Positions 12,659 to 31,081 of a stretch of DNA of 64,000 nt are shown here, piece by piece. The notes below the pieces were generated by a model. That model was not told the DNA's origin. It was given only the letters and a program-made list of their open reading frames with translations, and did no database searches. Origin of the DNA: Streptomyces coelicoflavus (GTDB lineage Bacteria > Actinomycetota > Actinomycetes > Streptomycetales > Streptomycetaceae); assembly GCF_003112555.1 (NCBI RefSeq), contig NZ_BEWB01000004.1, positions 682,001 through 746,000 of the forward strand. The letters run 5' to 3'. Each line of letters starts with the position of its first letter. The stretch's first letter is position 1. Made by a program: the position numbers and the translations under genes.

Positions 12659-12666
<8 letters not shown>
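1753..12666 (+). CDS. Non-ribosomal peptide synthetase, C-A(MT)-T-C-A-T-E-C
   Basis: About 3637 residues. Domains in order: C1 (about 25-490; active-site motif reads HYLLTDG at 159-165, so the catalytic second His is Tyr); A1 (about 500-1480; A3 near 690, GGATEATVW near 838); a SAM methyltransferase inserted between A8 and A9 (EIGCGTG at 1086-1092); T1 (GGHSLLAV, Ser1528); C2 (HHLVFDG 1720-1726); A2 (A3 near 2203, YGPTETT near 2340); T2 (GGDSILSL, Ser2594); E1 ([11 protein letters not shown] 2779-2789); C3 (HHTILDG 3258-3264, D-C-L type). By eye the A1 specificity code is D-L-Y-D-F-S-L-V-W-K, nearest to cysteine codes. A2 is D-A-H-F-W-G-V-T-F-K, suggesting a bulky aliphatic residue. It ends after C3 with a short helical tail, so module 3 is completed by the next protein. 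Start choice: GTG 1753 opens the frame, but AGGGGA at 1745-1750 is better spaced for TTG 1759. Confidence 0.95.
8911..9882 (+). repeat. Copy 1 of a 972-bp near-identical intragenic repeat
   Basis: It covers the C-terminal part of A2, the whole of T2 and the start of E1. It matches 13745-14716 in the second NRPS gene at a constant offset of 4834 bases, with six differences by eye. Codon use is unlike the flanks: 20 of the first 60 codons end in T, and TTG and TTT are frequent where neighbouring DNA uses CTG/CTC and TTC. This is consistent with gene conversion of a cassette of different origin. Confidence 0.9.
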
Positions 12667-22474
<9,808 letters not shown>

Positions 22475-22536
22475 GAATCGCCGGCGCGCACCGTGCACGG
22501 CGGCGCGCGCCCGCCAGGCCCAAGGAGACGAAGACC

Positions 22537-23835
22537 ATGTCCGCAGCCCAGCCGGCGGTCCCGGACCGGGAGACGCCCGGGGACGAGGCGCCGTTCGCGG
22601 CCGAGACGTCCATGACCAGCCCCCGGATCGCCGCCCTCGCGTCGGCCGTCGAGGCGGGGAACCAGGAGGCCGTCGAGGAGTTCTGGAAGGAGGCCGCCGA
22701 GACCGGCTCCCCCCTGATGGAGCCGACCGACGACGCGTCCCTGACCCTGGTCACCTTCCTGTGGCGGGACCCGGGCGACACCGAGAACGTCATCGTGCTC
22801 TTCTGCAGCGCGCCCAGCGGCGACCTCAGGGAGTTCCGCATGCAGCGGATGCCGGGCACCGACCTCTGGTACCGGTCCTACCTCATGCCCTCCCGGCTGC
22901 GGACCACGTACCTGCTCTCGGTCAACGACCCGATGGAGCCCTTCGAGTCGTACGCGGAGGTGCTGCGCCGCCTGCCCGAGTACGAGCCCGACCCCCTCAA
23001 CCCCCGCGAATACACGCTCACGGGCGACCGCGACCGGTTCCGGGTGTCGGTGCTGGAACTGCCCGCAGCGCCCAAGCAGCCGTGGAACATCCCGCGACGC
23101 GGCGTGCCGAAGGGGCACAGCAGGATGCAGACCATGGACAGCGCCGTCCTCGGCACCCGCCACCACGTCAGCGTCCACACCCCGCCCGGCTACACCGACG
23201 ACGGCGACGAGTACCACGTCTTCCTGCTCTTCGACGGATGGTCCTACTACAACTTCGCGGCCATCACGACCGTCATGGACAACCTCCTCTACGCCGGCCG
23301 CATCCCCCCGTACGTCCTGGTGATGCACACCAACGAGGACCAGGAGATCCGCGCCCGCGAACTGACCTGCCACGACCCGTTCAACGCGTACCTGAACCAG
23401 GAGCTGATGCCCTGGGTGCACGCCAACTACCACATCACCTCGGACCCCGCGAAGACCGTGGTCGGCGGCTCCTGCTTCGGCGCGCTGGCCGCGATGTACG
23501 CCGCCCACCGCGCTCCCGAGCGCTTCGGCTGCGTCATCTCCCAGTCGGGGTCGTACTGGTGGCCCGGAAAGGACGTACCGGAGAAGGAGGAGGAATGGCT
23601 GACCCGGCGGTTCGAGGAGTCGCCGAAACTCCCGATCCGATTCTCCATGGACATCGGAAGCCTTGAGCGCTCGATCGTCGACCACGACCCGATGACGAGC
23701 CACCGGAACATGGTGGCCGCCCTCGAAAAGAAGGGGTACGAGGTCGACTTCAGCGAATTCCTGGGAGGCCACGACATGGTCTGCTGGCGCGGCACCGTCG
23801 TCGACCGGCTGCGCTCCTTCCACCCCGGCCGGTAA
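22537..23835 (+). CDS. Enterochelin esterase (Fes/IroE)-like hydrolase
   Basis: 432 residues from the ATG preceded by AAGGAG (22522-22527). Residues about 60-180 resemble the N-terminal beta-sandwich of Fes-type esterases. The rest is an alpha/beta hydrolase with nucleophile elbow GGSCFG (Ser312), a downstream acidic residue near 370 and the His of GGHDMV (His412). Family members cleave trilactone siderophores. In coelichelin biosynthesis a related stand-alone esterase (CchJ) was proposed to release the peptide from an NRPS lacking a thioesterase. Here too it directly follows an NRPS without a release domain (62-base gap, same strand), so chain release or trimming is the most likely role. No siderophore transporter is nearby, which weakens a siderophore reading. 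It has no signal peptide, so it acts in the cytoplasm. Confidence 0.85.
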   Translation: MSAAQPAVPDRETPGDEAPFAAETSMTSPRIAALASAVEAGNQEAVEEFWKEAAETGSPLMEPTDDASLTLVTFLWRDPGDTENVIVLFCSAPSGDLREFRMQRMPGTDLWYRSYLMPSRLRTTYLLSVNDPMEPFESYAEVLRRLPEYEPDPLNPREYTLTGDRDRFRVSVLELPAAPKQPWNIPRRGVPKGHSRMQTMDSAVLGTRHHVSVHTPPGYTDDGDEYHVFLLFDGWSYYNFAAITTVMDNLLYAGRIPPYVLVMHTNEDQEIRARELTCHDPFNAYLNQELMPWVHANYHITSDPAKTVVGGSCFGALAAMYAAHRAPERFGCVISQSGSYWWPGKDVPEKEEEWLTRRFEESPKLPIRFSMDIGSLERSIVDHDPMTSHRNMVAALEKKGYEVDFSEFLGGHDMVCWRGTVVDRLRSFHPGR

Positions 23836-23892
23836 GGCGCATTCCGCACACCGGCCGGAAAGCACCGAGAACGCACGCGAAAGGTGAACCAG

Positions 23893-25020
23893 ATGACTGC
23901 AGCCACGATCACCGTGCTGCCGGGCGACGGTGTCGGCCCCGAGGTGACGGACCAGGCACTGGCGGTGCTGCGCGCCGTCGAGGAGACCTACGGGCACCGC
24001 TTCACGGTCCACAGGCGACGCGTCGGCCTGGACGCCATCGCCGCCGAGGGCACCGCGATCTCCGACAGCACCTTCGAGGTCTGCGGCCAGAGCGACGCGA
24101 TCCTCTTCGGCGCCATCGGCAGCCTGCCGCCCGGCACGGACCGCGGTGCCGGGCCCCGGCCCGAGGAGGCCCTGTTCCGCCTGCGCAAGGAGTTCGGCTT
24201 CTTCGCCAACCTGCGCCCCGTACGGCCCTTGGAGGCCCTGTACGGCGCGTCCTCGCTCAAGCCCGAGCACCTCAAGGGCGCCGACCTGCTCTTCGTGCGG
24301 GAACTGTCGGCCGGGCTCTACTACGGACGCCTGGAGTCCGTGCCCGGCAAGCCGAGCGAGATCCGCCGGGCACCGCACGGCACCGAAGCCGTGGACACCC
24401 TCCTGTACACCGAGGAGGAGATAGAACGCGTCGTGCGCGCCGCGTTCGAGATCGCGCTGCGGCGGGAGCGGAAGGTCACCTCGGTCGACAAGGCCAACGT
24501 GCTCAGCTCCTCCGTCCTGTGGCGCGAGGTGGTGGAGCGGGTGGCGGCCGAGCACCCCACCGTCGCGTACGAGCACATGCTGGTCGACGCCTGCGCCATG
24601 CGCCTGATCAGAACACCGTCGGAGTTCGACGTCGTCGTCACCGAGAACCTGTTCGGCGACATCCTCACCGACGAGGCGTCGATGCTGACGGGGTCCATCG
24701 GCATGCTGCCGTCCGCGAGCCTCGGGACCCGGCGCACGGCCGCAGGCACCTTCGGGCTGTACGAGCCGATCCACGGCTCCGCCCCCGACATCGCCGGCCG
24801 GGACCGCGCCAACCCGGTGGGCGCCATCCTCTCCGGCGCGATGCTGCTCCGGCACTCCCTGGGCCTCGCCCGGGAGGCCGCCGCCGTCGAGGAGGCCGTC
24901 GAGGCGGTGATCGGCGAGGGCCTGCGGACCCCCGACCTCGTGGAGCCCGGCAGCACGGTCGTCGGTACCCGGGAGATGGGGCGCCGCATCACGGACCGGG
25001 TGCGCTCGGCCTCCGCCTGA
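23893..25020 (+). CDS. 3-isopropylmalate dehydrogenase-like (LeuB-like) enzyme
   Basis: 375 residues; ATG at 23893 after AAAGG. The isocitrate/isopropylmalate dehydrogenase signature is clear: LPGDGVGPEV at the start, FANLRPVRP, VRELSAGLYYG, the catalytic Lys in SVDKANVL, the metal-binding Asp region of NLFGDILTDEAS, and EPIHGSAPDIAG. The family oxidatively decarboxylates 3-substituted malates with NAD to 2-oxo acids. Placed among the aminotransferase, LeuA-, LeuC- and LeuD-like genes, it should catalyse the last step of a one-carbon 2-oxo-acid extension. Its location in an NRPS operon suggests a pathway-specific paralogue rather than the leucine enzyme. The substrate cannot be read from sequence alone. 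Confidence 0.9.
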   Translation: MTAATITVLPGDGVGPEVTDQALAVLRAVEETYGHRFTVHRRRVGLDAIAAEGTAISDSTFEVCGQSDAILFGAIGSLPPGTDRGAGPRPEEALFRLRKEFGFFANLRPVRPLEALYGASSLKPEHLKGADLLFVRELSAGLYYGRLESVPGKPSEIRRAPHGTEAVDTLLYTEEEIERVVRAAFEIALRRERKVTSVDKANVLSSSVLWREVVERVAAEHPTVAYEHMLVDACAMRLIRTPSEFDVVVTENLFGDILTDEASMLTGSIGMLPSASLGTRRTAAGTFGLYEPIHGSAPDIAGRDRANPVGAILSGAMLLRHSLGLAREAAAVEEAVEAVIGEGLRTPDLVEPGSTVVGTREMGRRITDRVRSASA

Positions 25021-25103
25021 CCCCCACCGCCCCCGGCGGACATCTCGCGGCCCCGCCGTACGCGTGCGGCACACGACGAACAGACGACTGGAGTCCCCCA
25101 CGC

Positions 25104-26552
25104 ATGACCACGTCACAGAGCGCCCCCCGGGCCGTCCCGACCGGCCTCGGCGCACAACGCCCGGCCGTCCGGGAAGCCCGTCGCGACCTGGTCCGGCGCC
25201 ACCGGTCCGTCCCGGCCGACGGGGCCGAACCCCCCATCCGCGTCATGGCCCGGCTGATCACGGACCTCGAACGGGAGTGCGTGGACCGGGGATTCGACCC
25301 GGCCGCCGTCCGGCTGGAGATCGTCAACCGGACCATCGGCGACGTCAACGTGCGGCTGATCGACGAATGCGACGGGGAGGAGGGCGGCCCCCGGGACTAC
25401 CGCCTGCTCGCCGACGAACTCGGGATCGCCCTGCCCGGCGAGGACCTGCACGGCCGGCCCGCCTCCGGGAAGGGCTACCAGTGGCTCCGGGACCGGATGG
25501 CGGACGAGGAGCGCGACCTCCTCGACGCCGGGTACGACCCGCGGATCTACGACATCCAAGGGGTCGGCAACCCGCTGCTGCGCGGCCGGCTCGCCGCCGA
25601 CATGGCGCGGTGGGGCGTGAGCGCCACCGCCGAGCAGGTGGCGCTCGGCCTGGGGGCGGGAGACTGCATCGACAAGATCTTCCGCGGGCTGGCCGCCTCG
25701 GCCCGGCGCCGGAACGAGTCACCCGGGGCACTCCTCTTCGCGGCACCCGGCTTCAACATGCCGGAACTGCAGGCCGAGACCTACGGATACCGGCTGCACC
25801 GCGTGCACACCACGGCCGAGGAGAGGTTCAAACTCACCGACGAGCGACTCACCCGGCACCTGCGGGAGAACCCGGACGTCACGGTCTTCTACCTGACCGT
25901 GACGAACAACCCGACCTCCCTCGCGTACACGCCCGGCGAACTGACCGCCCTCATGGAGGCCGTACGGCGTTCCGCCGACCGGGGCCACCCCGTCCACGTC
26001 CTGGCCGACCTCGCCTACATCGGCACCGGACGCCCCGCCGAGGACGAGGCACGTATGCGGGCGCTGTCCTCGGTGCCCGGAGCCGCCGACCGCCTGATCT
26101 ACGTGAACAGCTTCTCCAAGACGTTCAGTCTGACCGGAGACCGGTTCGGCTGGGCCGTGTTCGCAGACGCGGACCTGTCCGCCGCCATGCGACCGAGCTG
26201 GATGAACAGCGTGAGCTGCCTGCCCGGGGAATGGCAGCTGCGCTTCATGGCGTACCACACCCTGTTCGCCCGGCGCCCCGAGCTGGTGGAGAAGATCCGC
26301 GGTCTCTACCGGCTGCGCCGTGCCCGTCTGCGCGCGCAACTGCGCCTGCTGGACGAGGAACACCACCTTTTCGAGAACATTCACACGGACGACGACGCGA
26401 CCATTTACCTCTGGTGCCGCCTCAAGGCCGGTGAGGACTGCTTCTCGGTTCTGGAGAAGACCGGGATCGCCGGTATTCCGGGATCCACCTTCGGCTATTC
26501 CGACGACTACATCCGCTTCTCGGTCGGCATTCACCCGGTCGTCATGGACTGA
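25104..26552 (+). CDS. PLP-dependent class I/II aminotransferase
   Basis: 482 residues, ATG at 25104 after a GGAG site. The fold-type I core has NNPTSLAYTP for the substrate carboxylate region, a DLAYIG cofactor Asp segment, and NSFSKTFSLTGDRFGW with the Schiff-base lysine at residue 339. An N-terminal extension of about 100 residues precedes the core. The likely role is transamination of the 2-oxo acid made by the LeuA/B/C/D-like enzymes to the amino acid used by the NRPS. It lies between the LeuB- and LeuA-like genes on the same strand with short gaps. Another possibility is a decarboxylase-like or lyase activity of the same fold, which is less likely in this context. Confidence 0.85.
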   Translation: MTTSQSAPRAVPTGLGAQRPAVREARRDLVRRHRSVPADGAEPPIRVMARLITDLERECVDRGFDPAAVRLEIVNRTIGDVNVRLIDECDGEEGGPRDYRLLADELGIALPGEDLHGRPASGKGYQWLRDRMADEERDLLDAGYDPRIYDIQGVGNPLLRGRLAADMARWGVSATAEQVALGLGAGDCIDKIFRGLAASARRRNESPGALLFAAPGFNMPELQAETYGYRLHRVHTTAEERFKLTDERLTRHLRENPDVTVFYLTVTNNPTSLAYTPGELTALMEAVRRSADRGHPVHVLADLAYIGTGRPAEDEARMRALSSVPGAADRLIYVNSFSKTFSLTGDRFGWAVFADADLSAAMRPSWMNSVSCLPGEWQLRFMAYHTLFARRPELVEKIRGLYRLRRARLRAQLRLLDEEHHLFENIHTDDDATIYLWCRLKAGEDCFSVLEKTGIAGIPGSTFGYSDDYIRFSVGIHPVVMD

Positions 26553-26613
26553 CCCCGCGCACCGCCTTTCGGCGCGTCGTCGACGGCAAGAGATCTTCCG
26601 AAACGGAGAGACC

Positions 26614-28005
26614 ATGCAGAAGGACGCACACGGACACACCGACAGCACCGCGGACGACATCGACTCCCTCGACGTCCCCGTCAACTTCAACTGGAACCGG
26701 GACCCGAGCCCGCTGACGCCGCTGCCGGCGAGCATGCCCGGCGAGCCGCTCGCCTCCCAGGTCGCCGGAGCCCACGTCCTGTCGGAGTGCCTGCGTGACG
26801 GCCTCCAGGGCATATCGGGATACCCGCGGGTCGACGACATGATGCGTTACCTGCACCTGCTCCACGCCTTCGGCATCCGGCACGCGACGGTCGGGATCTA
26901 CCCCGGCAACGCGGACCGGATCAACGAGCGGATGAAGCAGCTGCTGGCCCGGATGCGGGACGAACTGCCCGGCATCGTGCCCTCCGTGCTCTCCATGTGC
27001 ACCGAGGAATCCCTCCGGTGGACCGTCGAGTGCAAGGAGATCCACCCCGCGCTGGAGTCCGTCGTCTTCATGGGCAGCGCGCCGTCGAGACGCCTCGTCC
27101 AGGGCTGGGGGCTGGACTTCGTCCTGACCAGGATGGAGACGTTCATCAAGAAGACCGTGGAGATGGGGATCCCCGTCATCGCGGGCACCGAGCACACCAC
27201 CCAGACCACCCCCGAGGACCTGCGGGCGATCACCCGCACCCAGGTCGAGAGCGGCGCCTACATCGTCGCCCTCGCCGACACCATCGGGGTCATCCGGCCG
27301 CTGGGCACCTACCGCATCATCCGCTTCGTCCGCGACGAACTCGACGCGCTGGGCGTGCCGGACATGCAGGTGGACTGGCACGGCCACCGTGACACCGGCA
27401 ACGCGCTAGGCAACGCCATGGCGGCGGTGGCGGCCGGCGCGAACCGGGTCCACGTGGTCGCGCGGGGCGTCGGCGAGCGCTCGGGCAACGCCTCCCTGGA
27501 GGAGATCGTCCTCAACTTCGCGGCGATCCAGGCGGAGGCCGGCCTGACCGTCCCGTGGGACATGTCGCGGCTGCTCGAACTGATCACCTGCTACCAGGAG
27601 ATGGTGGGCGTGGAGCCCCCGGAGCACGGTGTGCTCGGCAAGCGCTACAGCCACACCTCGTCCGGCATCCACACGGACGCCATCCTCAAGGCCCACCATC
27701 TCGCCGACCGGGCCCGGGAGGCGCACGCGCCCGAACTCGAGGCGCGGCTGCGGGAGATGTCGCGCACCGTGTACTCCGCGGTGGACCCGGCCGCCATCGG
27801 CGGCAGCCCCTCCGTGGCCGTCAGCCCCTGGAGCGGCCAGAGCTCCGTGCGGCTGGCCTGCATGCTGAGCGGCCGCGACCCCGGAGAGCTGTCCCCGGAG
27901 GCCGTCCAGCAGCTCCTGACCCGTGCCAACGAACTGGGCCGCGAACTGACCCCCCAGGAGCTGGAGGAGGGGCTCACGAAGGCGCCGGCCGCCCACCCTG
28001 CCTGA
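26614..28005 (+). CDS. 2-isopropylmalate/homocitrate synthase family enzyme (LeuA-like)
   Basis: 463 residues, ATG at 26614 after GGAGAG. It is an HMGL-like TIM barrel: [10 protein letters not shown] near the start carries the metal-binding Asp and catalytic Arg, [10 protein letters not shown] gives the His-x-His metal ligands, and [13 protein letters not shown] is the glycine-rich loop. Homologues condense acetyl-CoA with a 2-oxo acid. It is much shorter than actinobacterial LeuA (about 570-600 residues) and keeps only part of the C-terminal subdomains. I see no leucine-binding regulatory domain, so it is probably not feedback-inhibited by leucine. The acceptor could be a branched or aromatic 2-oxo acid, oxaloacetate or 2-oxoglutarate; context suggests it starts the chain extension. 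Confidence 0.88.
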   Translation: MQKDAHGHTDSTADDIDSLDVPVNFNWNRDPSPLTPLPASMPGEPLASQVAGAHVLSECLRDGLQGISGYPRVDDMMRYLHLLHAFGIRHATVGIYPGNADRINERMKQLLARMRDELPGIVPSVLSMCTEESLRWTVECKEIHPALESVVFMGSAPSRRLVQGWGLDFVLTRMETFIKKTVEMGIPVIAGTEHTTQTTPEDLRAITRTQVESGAYIVALADTIGVIRPLGTYRIIRFVRDELDALGVPDMQVDWHGHRDTGNALGNAMAAVAAGANRVHVVARGVGERSGNASLEEIVLNFAAIQAEAGLTVPWDMSRLLELITCYQEMVGVEPPEHGVLGKRYSHTSSGIHTDAILKAHHLADRAREAHAPELEARLREMSRTVYSAVDPAAIGGSPSVAVSPWSGQSSVRLACMLSGRDPGELSPEAVQQLLTRANELGRELTPQELEEGLTKAPAAHPA

Positions 28006-28075
28006 GCCGGGCCCCGAGAGGCGGCACCCCGCCCCGCCCCGCCCACGAGACATCCCTCGAAGGAGACACCACCCG

Positions 28076-29479
28076 ATGCCCCGCACGATGTTCGACAAGA
28101 TCTGGGACGCGCACGTGGTGCGCGACGAACCCGGCGAGATACCGATGCTCTACATCGACCGGCACCTCACGCACGAGGCGACCTCACCGCAGGCCTTCGC
28201 CGGGCTGACGGAACGCGGCCTGCCGGTGCACCGCCCCGAGACCGTGGTCGCGGTGATCGACCACAACGTGCCGACGACGCCGGGACGCCGCCTGATCGAC
28301 GTCATCGACCAGCAGAGCGTCGTCTGCATCGAGACGATGGAGGACAACGCCCGCGACTTCGGTGTCCGGCTCCTCGGCATGAACGACGACGACCAGGGCA
28401 TCGTGCACGTCATCGGCCCGGAGCTGGGCCTGTCGCTGCCGGGCATGACGGTCGTCTGCGGCGACTCCCACACCTCGACCCACGGCGCCCTCGGCATCTT
28501 CGCCATGGGCATCGGCACCAGCGAGGTGGAGCACGTGCTCGCCACGCAGTGCCTGCTCCAGCAGAAGCCCCGCACGATGAACATCCGCATCGACGGCGCC
28601 CTGGCCCCGGGGGTGAGCGCCAAGGACATCGCGCTGGCGATGATCCGCAGGCTCGGCACCGACGCCGGTACCCACCACGTCATCGAGTTCACCGGCTCCG
28701 CCGTGCACGCGCTGTCCATCGAGGGCCGCATGACGCTGTGCAACATGGCCATCGAGGCGGGGGCGCGGGCGGGCATGGTCGCCCCCGACGAGGTCACGGT
28801 CGAGTACGTGCGCGGCCGGCGTTACGCGCCCTCCGGGGAACTCTTCGAGCAGGCCGCCGAGCAGTGGCGGCAGCTGGCCGCCGACCCCGGTGCCCGCTAC
28901 GACGCCGAGCACCACCTCGACGTGGACGACCTGGTGCCGCAGGTCACCTGGGGCACCAACCCGGGGATGGTCGCCGACATCACGGGCACCGTGCCGGACC
29001 CGGCGGCCGAGAGCGATCCCGTCCTGCGCGCCGAGCGGGAGAAGGCCCTGGAGTACATGGGCCTGGAGCCCGGCCGGCGGATCGACGAGATTCCGGTCGA
29101 CACCGTGTTCATCGGGTCGTGCACCAACTCCCGGCTGGAGGACCTGCGGCTGGCCGCCGAGTTCGTCGCCGGCCGCAAGGTGGCGCCGGGCGTGCGGGCC
29201 ATCGTCGTACCCGGCTCGATGGCCGTCCGCCGCGCCGCCGAGGCCGAGGGGATGGCGGACGTGTTCCGCGCCGCGGGCTTCGAGTGGCGTGAGCCCGGCT
29301 GCAGCATGTGCATCGCGATGAACGGGGACCGCCTGTCCGCCGGCGAGCGCTGCGCTTCGACGAGCAACCGCAACTTCGAAGGACGTCAGGGCAAGGGCGG
29401 CCGAACCCACCTGGTCAGTCCGGCGACCGCGGCCGCCACGGCCGTGGCGGGCCGGTTCGCCGACGTCCGCGACCTGTAG
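28076..29479 (+). CDS. 3-isopropylmalate dehydratase large subunit-like (LeuC-like)
   Basis: 467 residues, close to the usual LeuC length, with AAGGAG upstream of the ATG. The aconitase-family 4Fe-4S ligands are present: FIGSCTNSR (Cys349) and PGCSMC (Cys409, Cys412). [12 protein letters not shown] and [16 protein letters not shown] are also typical. With the adjacent small subunit it should form the heterodimer that isomerises 2-substituted to 3-substituted malates between the LeuA- and LeuB-like steps. The oxygen-labile cluster puts it in the cytoplasm. It is co-directional with its partner (12-base gap). Confidence 0.93.
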   Translation: MPRTMFDKIWDAHVVRDEPGEIPMLYIDRHLTHEATSPQAFAGLTERGLPVHRPETVVAVIDHNVPTTPGRRLIDVIDQQSVVCIETMEDNARDFGVRLLGMNDDDQGIVHVIGPELGLSLPGMTVVCGDSHTSTHGALGIFAMGIGTSEVEHVLATQCLLQQKPRTMNIRIDGALAPGVSAKDIALAMIRRLGTDAGTHHVIEFTGSAVHALSIEGRMTLCNMAIEAGARAGMVAPDEVTVEYVRGRRYAPSGELFEQAAEQWRQLAADPGARYDAEHHLDVDDLVPQVTWGTNPGMVADITGTVPDPAAESDPVLRAEREKALEYMGLEPGRRIDEIPVDTVFIGSCTNSRLEDLRLAAEFVAGRKVAPGVRAIVVPGSMAVRRAAEAEGMADVFRAAGFEWREPGCSMCIAMNGDRLSAGERCASTSNRNFEGRQGKGGRTHLVSPATAAATAVAGRFADVRDL

Positions 29480-29491
29480 AGGAAGGACCCC

Positions 29492-30115
29492 ATGGAGAAG
29501 TTCATCACGCACGACGGCACCGCGGTGCCGCTGATGCGGTCCAACGTGAACACCGACGACATCGTCCCCGCCCGGTTCCTCAAGTCGATCAGCCGCACCG
29601 GCTTCGGTCGGCACCTGTTCGGCAACTGGCGCTACCTGGAGGACGGGACCACTCCCGACCCGGACTTCCCGCTGAACGCGCCCCGGTACCAGGGAGCCTC
29701 GGTCCTCGTCGCCGGCGAGAACTTCGGTTGCGGATCCTCCCGCGAGCACGCGCCCTGGTCCCTGCGGGAGTTCGGCTTCCGGTGCGTGGTCGCGCCCGGT
29801 TTCGCGGACATCTTCCACAACAACTGCTTCAACAGCAGCATCCTCCCGGTCAGCCTCGAGGCGGCCGAGGTGGAGGCGATCGCGGAGGGCCTGGCGGAGG
29901 GCGCGTCGCCGACCCTGCACATCGATCTGCCGGCCCAGACGGTGGCCACCGCCGACGGGCGCACCTACCGGTTCAAGATCGACCCCTTCAAGAAGAACTC
30001 GCTGATGGAGGGGCTCGACAACATCGGCTGGACGCTCTCCCACCAGGACCAGGTCCACGCCTACGAGGAGCGCCGCAGGCAGGAGGCGCCCTGGCTCTTC
30101 CCCCGGTCCGCCTGA
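29492..30115 (+). CDS. 3-isopropylmalate dehydratase small subunit-like (LeuD-like)
   Basis: 207 residues, standard for LeuD. Near the start NVNTDDIVPARFLK is the family signature, and ENFGCGSSREHAPWSL is the substrate-recognition loop of the swivelling domain. It begins 12 bases after the large subunit gene, so stoichiometric expression is expected. It supplies substrate specificity to the hydro-lyase. A second leuCD pair for leucine is presumably elsewhere in the chromosome. Confidence 0.93.
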   Translation: MEKFITHDGTAVPLMRSNVNTDDIVPARFLKSISRTGFGRHLFGNWRYLEDGTTPDPDFPLNAPRYQGASVLVAGENFGCGSSREHAPWSLREFGFRCVVAPGFADIFHNNCFNSSILPVSLEAAEVEAIAEGLAEGASPTLHIDLPAQTVATADGRTYRFKIDPFKKNSLMEGLDNIGWTLSHQDQVHAYEERRRQEAPWLFPRSA

Positions 30116-30165
30116 GACGGCGGCGTACCCCCCCATCCCGACAGCGCAGACCCTGGAGCCCGGAC

Positions 30166-30366
30166 ATGGAAGCAGAGCAGATGAAGGTCCTCGTCAACGA
30201 CGAGGAGCAGTACTCCCTGTGGCCGACCTACCTCGCCGTCCCCGACGGCTGGCGGGAGACGGGAACGGCCGGCTCGAAGGAGGAGTGCCTCGAGTACGTC
30301 AGGGAGGTCTGGGTCGACATGCGACCCAAGAGCCTGCGCCTGCAGATGGAGCAGTCGGCCGGCTGA
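30166..30366 (+). CDS. MbtH-like NRPS accessory protein
   Basis: 66 residues. The MbtH signature is complete: NDEEQYSLWP, a following P-DGW, EECLEYV and VWVDMRP near the C-terminus. MbtH-like proteins bind A domains and are needed for folding or activity of many adenylation domains. The start is placed at ATG 30166, with GGAG 8 bases upstream; an internal ATG lies at 30181. Its presence at the end of the NRPS gene string supports one functional cluster. Confidence 0.95.
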   Translation: MEAEQMKVLVNDEEQYSLWPTYLAVPDGWRETGTAGSKEECLEYVREVWVDMRPKSLRLQMEQSAG

Positions 30367-30414
30367 CGGCGCGGCCCGGGACAAACGTTCGCGACACCGA
30401 ACAAGGAGCCACTC

Positions 30415-30756
30415 ATGGACGAACTCGTCCGACGCCTCTCGGCCGAGGGACAGAAGACAGCGGTCGGCGGACCCTCCCCCTCCGTGGAGGACTTCCAGCG
30501 GCGCGTCGCCGAGAAGGGGTACGTCTTCATCAAGTTCACCGACACGGCCGGCGGCACGGACCTCGGCGTACGCGTCGACGCTGCGGCCAGCGACCTCAGC
30601 GGGGCGGACTTCGCGCGGGGGGTCGGCAGCGTGCACATCGAGGGCACGCTGACCCTGAACCTGGTGAAGGTGCGCTGTGTCACCGACATCGAACTGACCT
30701 CGCTCACCGGCACCGGGCACCTGGTGCCGTCGGAGGAGGCCGGCGCCACGCGGTAG
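30415..30756 (+). CDS. Small protein of unknown function in the NRPS operon
   Basis: 113 residues, preceded by AAGGAG. I do not recognise the family. It has no signal peptide or membrane segment. An acidic, polar N-terminus (MDELVRRLSAEGQKT) is followed by KGYVFIKFTD and then beta-rich, Val/Leu-patterned sequence (GSVHIEGTLTLNLVKVRCVT). Its position 48 bases after the MbtH-like gene, and before a strong terminator, makes it the last gene of the biosynthetic operon. A small binding or accessory protein is possible; no catalytic motif is visible. Confidence 0.7.
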   Translation: MDELVRRLSAEGQKTAVGGPSPSVEDFQRRVAEKGYVFIKFTDTAGGTDLGVRVDAAASDLSGADFARGVGSVHIEGTLTLNLVKVRCVTDIELTSLTGTGHLVPSEEAGATR

Positions 30757-30800
30757 CCCGCGTGGCGCGCGACCGCCCCACCCCAAAGTCCGCTGAGAAG

Positions 30801-30838
30801 AGAGCGGCGGTACGGGTCCCCCCCCGTACCGCCGCTCT
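30801..30838 (+). terminator. Strong hairpin terminator ending the NRPS operon
   Basis: A perfect 16-bp stem (AGAGCGGCGGTACGGG with its complement) surrounds a 6-nt C-rich loop, 44 bases after the stop of the small unknown gene. There is no T-tract, as is usual in Streptomyces. It separates the biosynthetic operon from the LuxR-type regulator. Confidence 0.85.
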
Positions 30839-31081
30839 CCGCGTTGCGGGCGGCCCGGACGCACCGACCGGCCCGGCGCCGCACCTTTCTGGCCGAGAAC
30901 GTGCGGGCAGCCCTCCGTGCCTGGGGCGTGACGGCTGTGTGTCGCTCGGTGGTGACACGATCGTCGATCTACTGCAACCCTCGAAGTGGCGCGAATTCGC
31001 ACCCCGCCGGGCCATAATCGCTGACGTTGTGCGACGGCGGCTCGGTAGGGGGAGCCGGTCGACGGATGGACGGGGGCGCGG

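Noticed and set aside
28076..30115. Primary leucine biosynthesis leuCD
   Set aside because: The pair lies inside the NRPS operon next to LeuA- and LeuB-like paralogues and MbtH, so a pathway-specific role is more likely, though the rest of the genome would be needed to exclude it.
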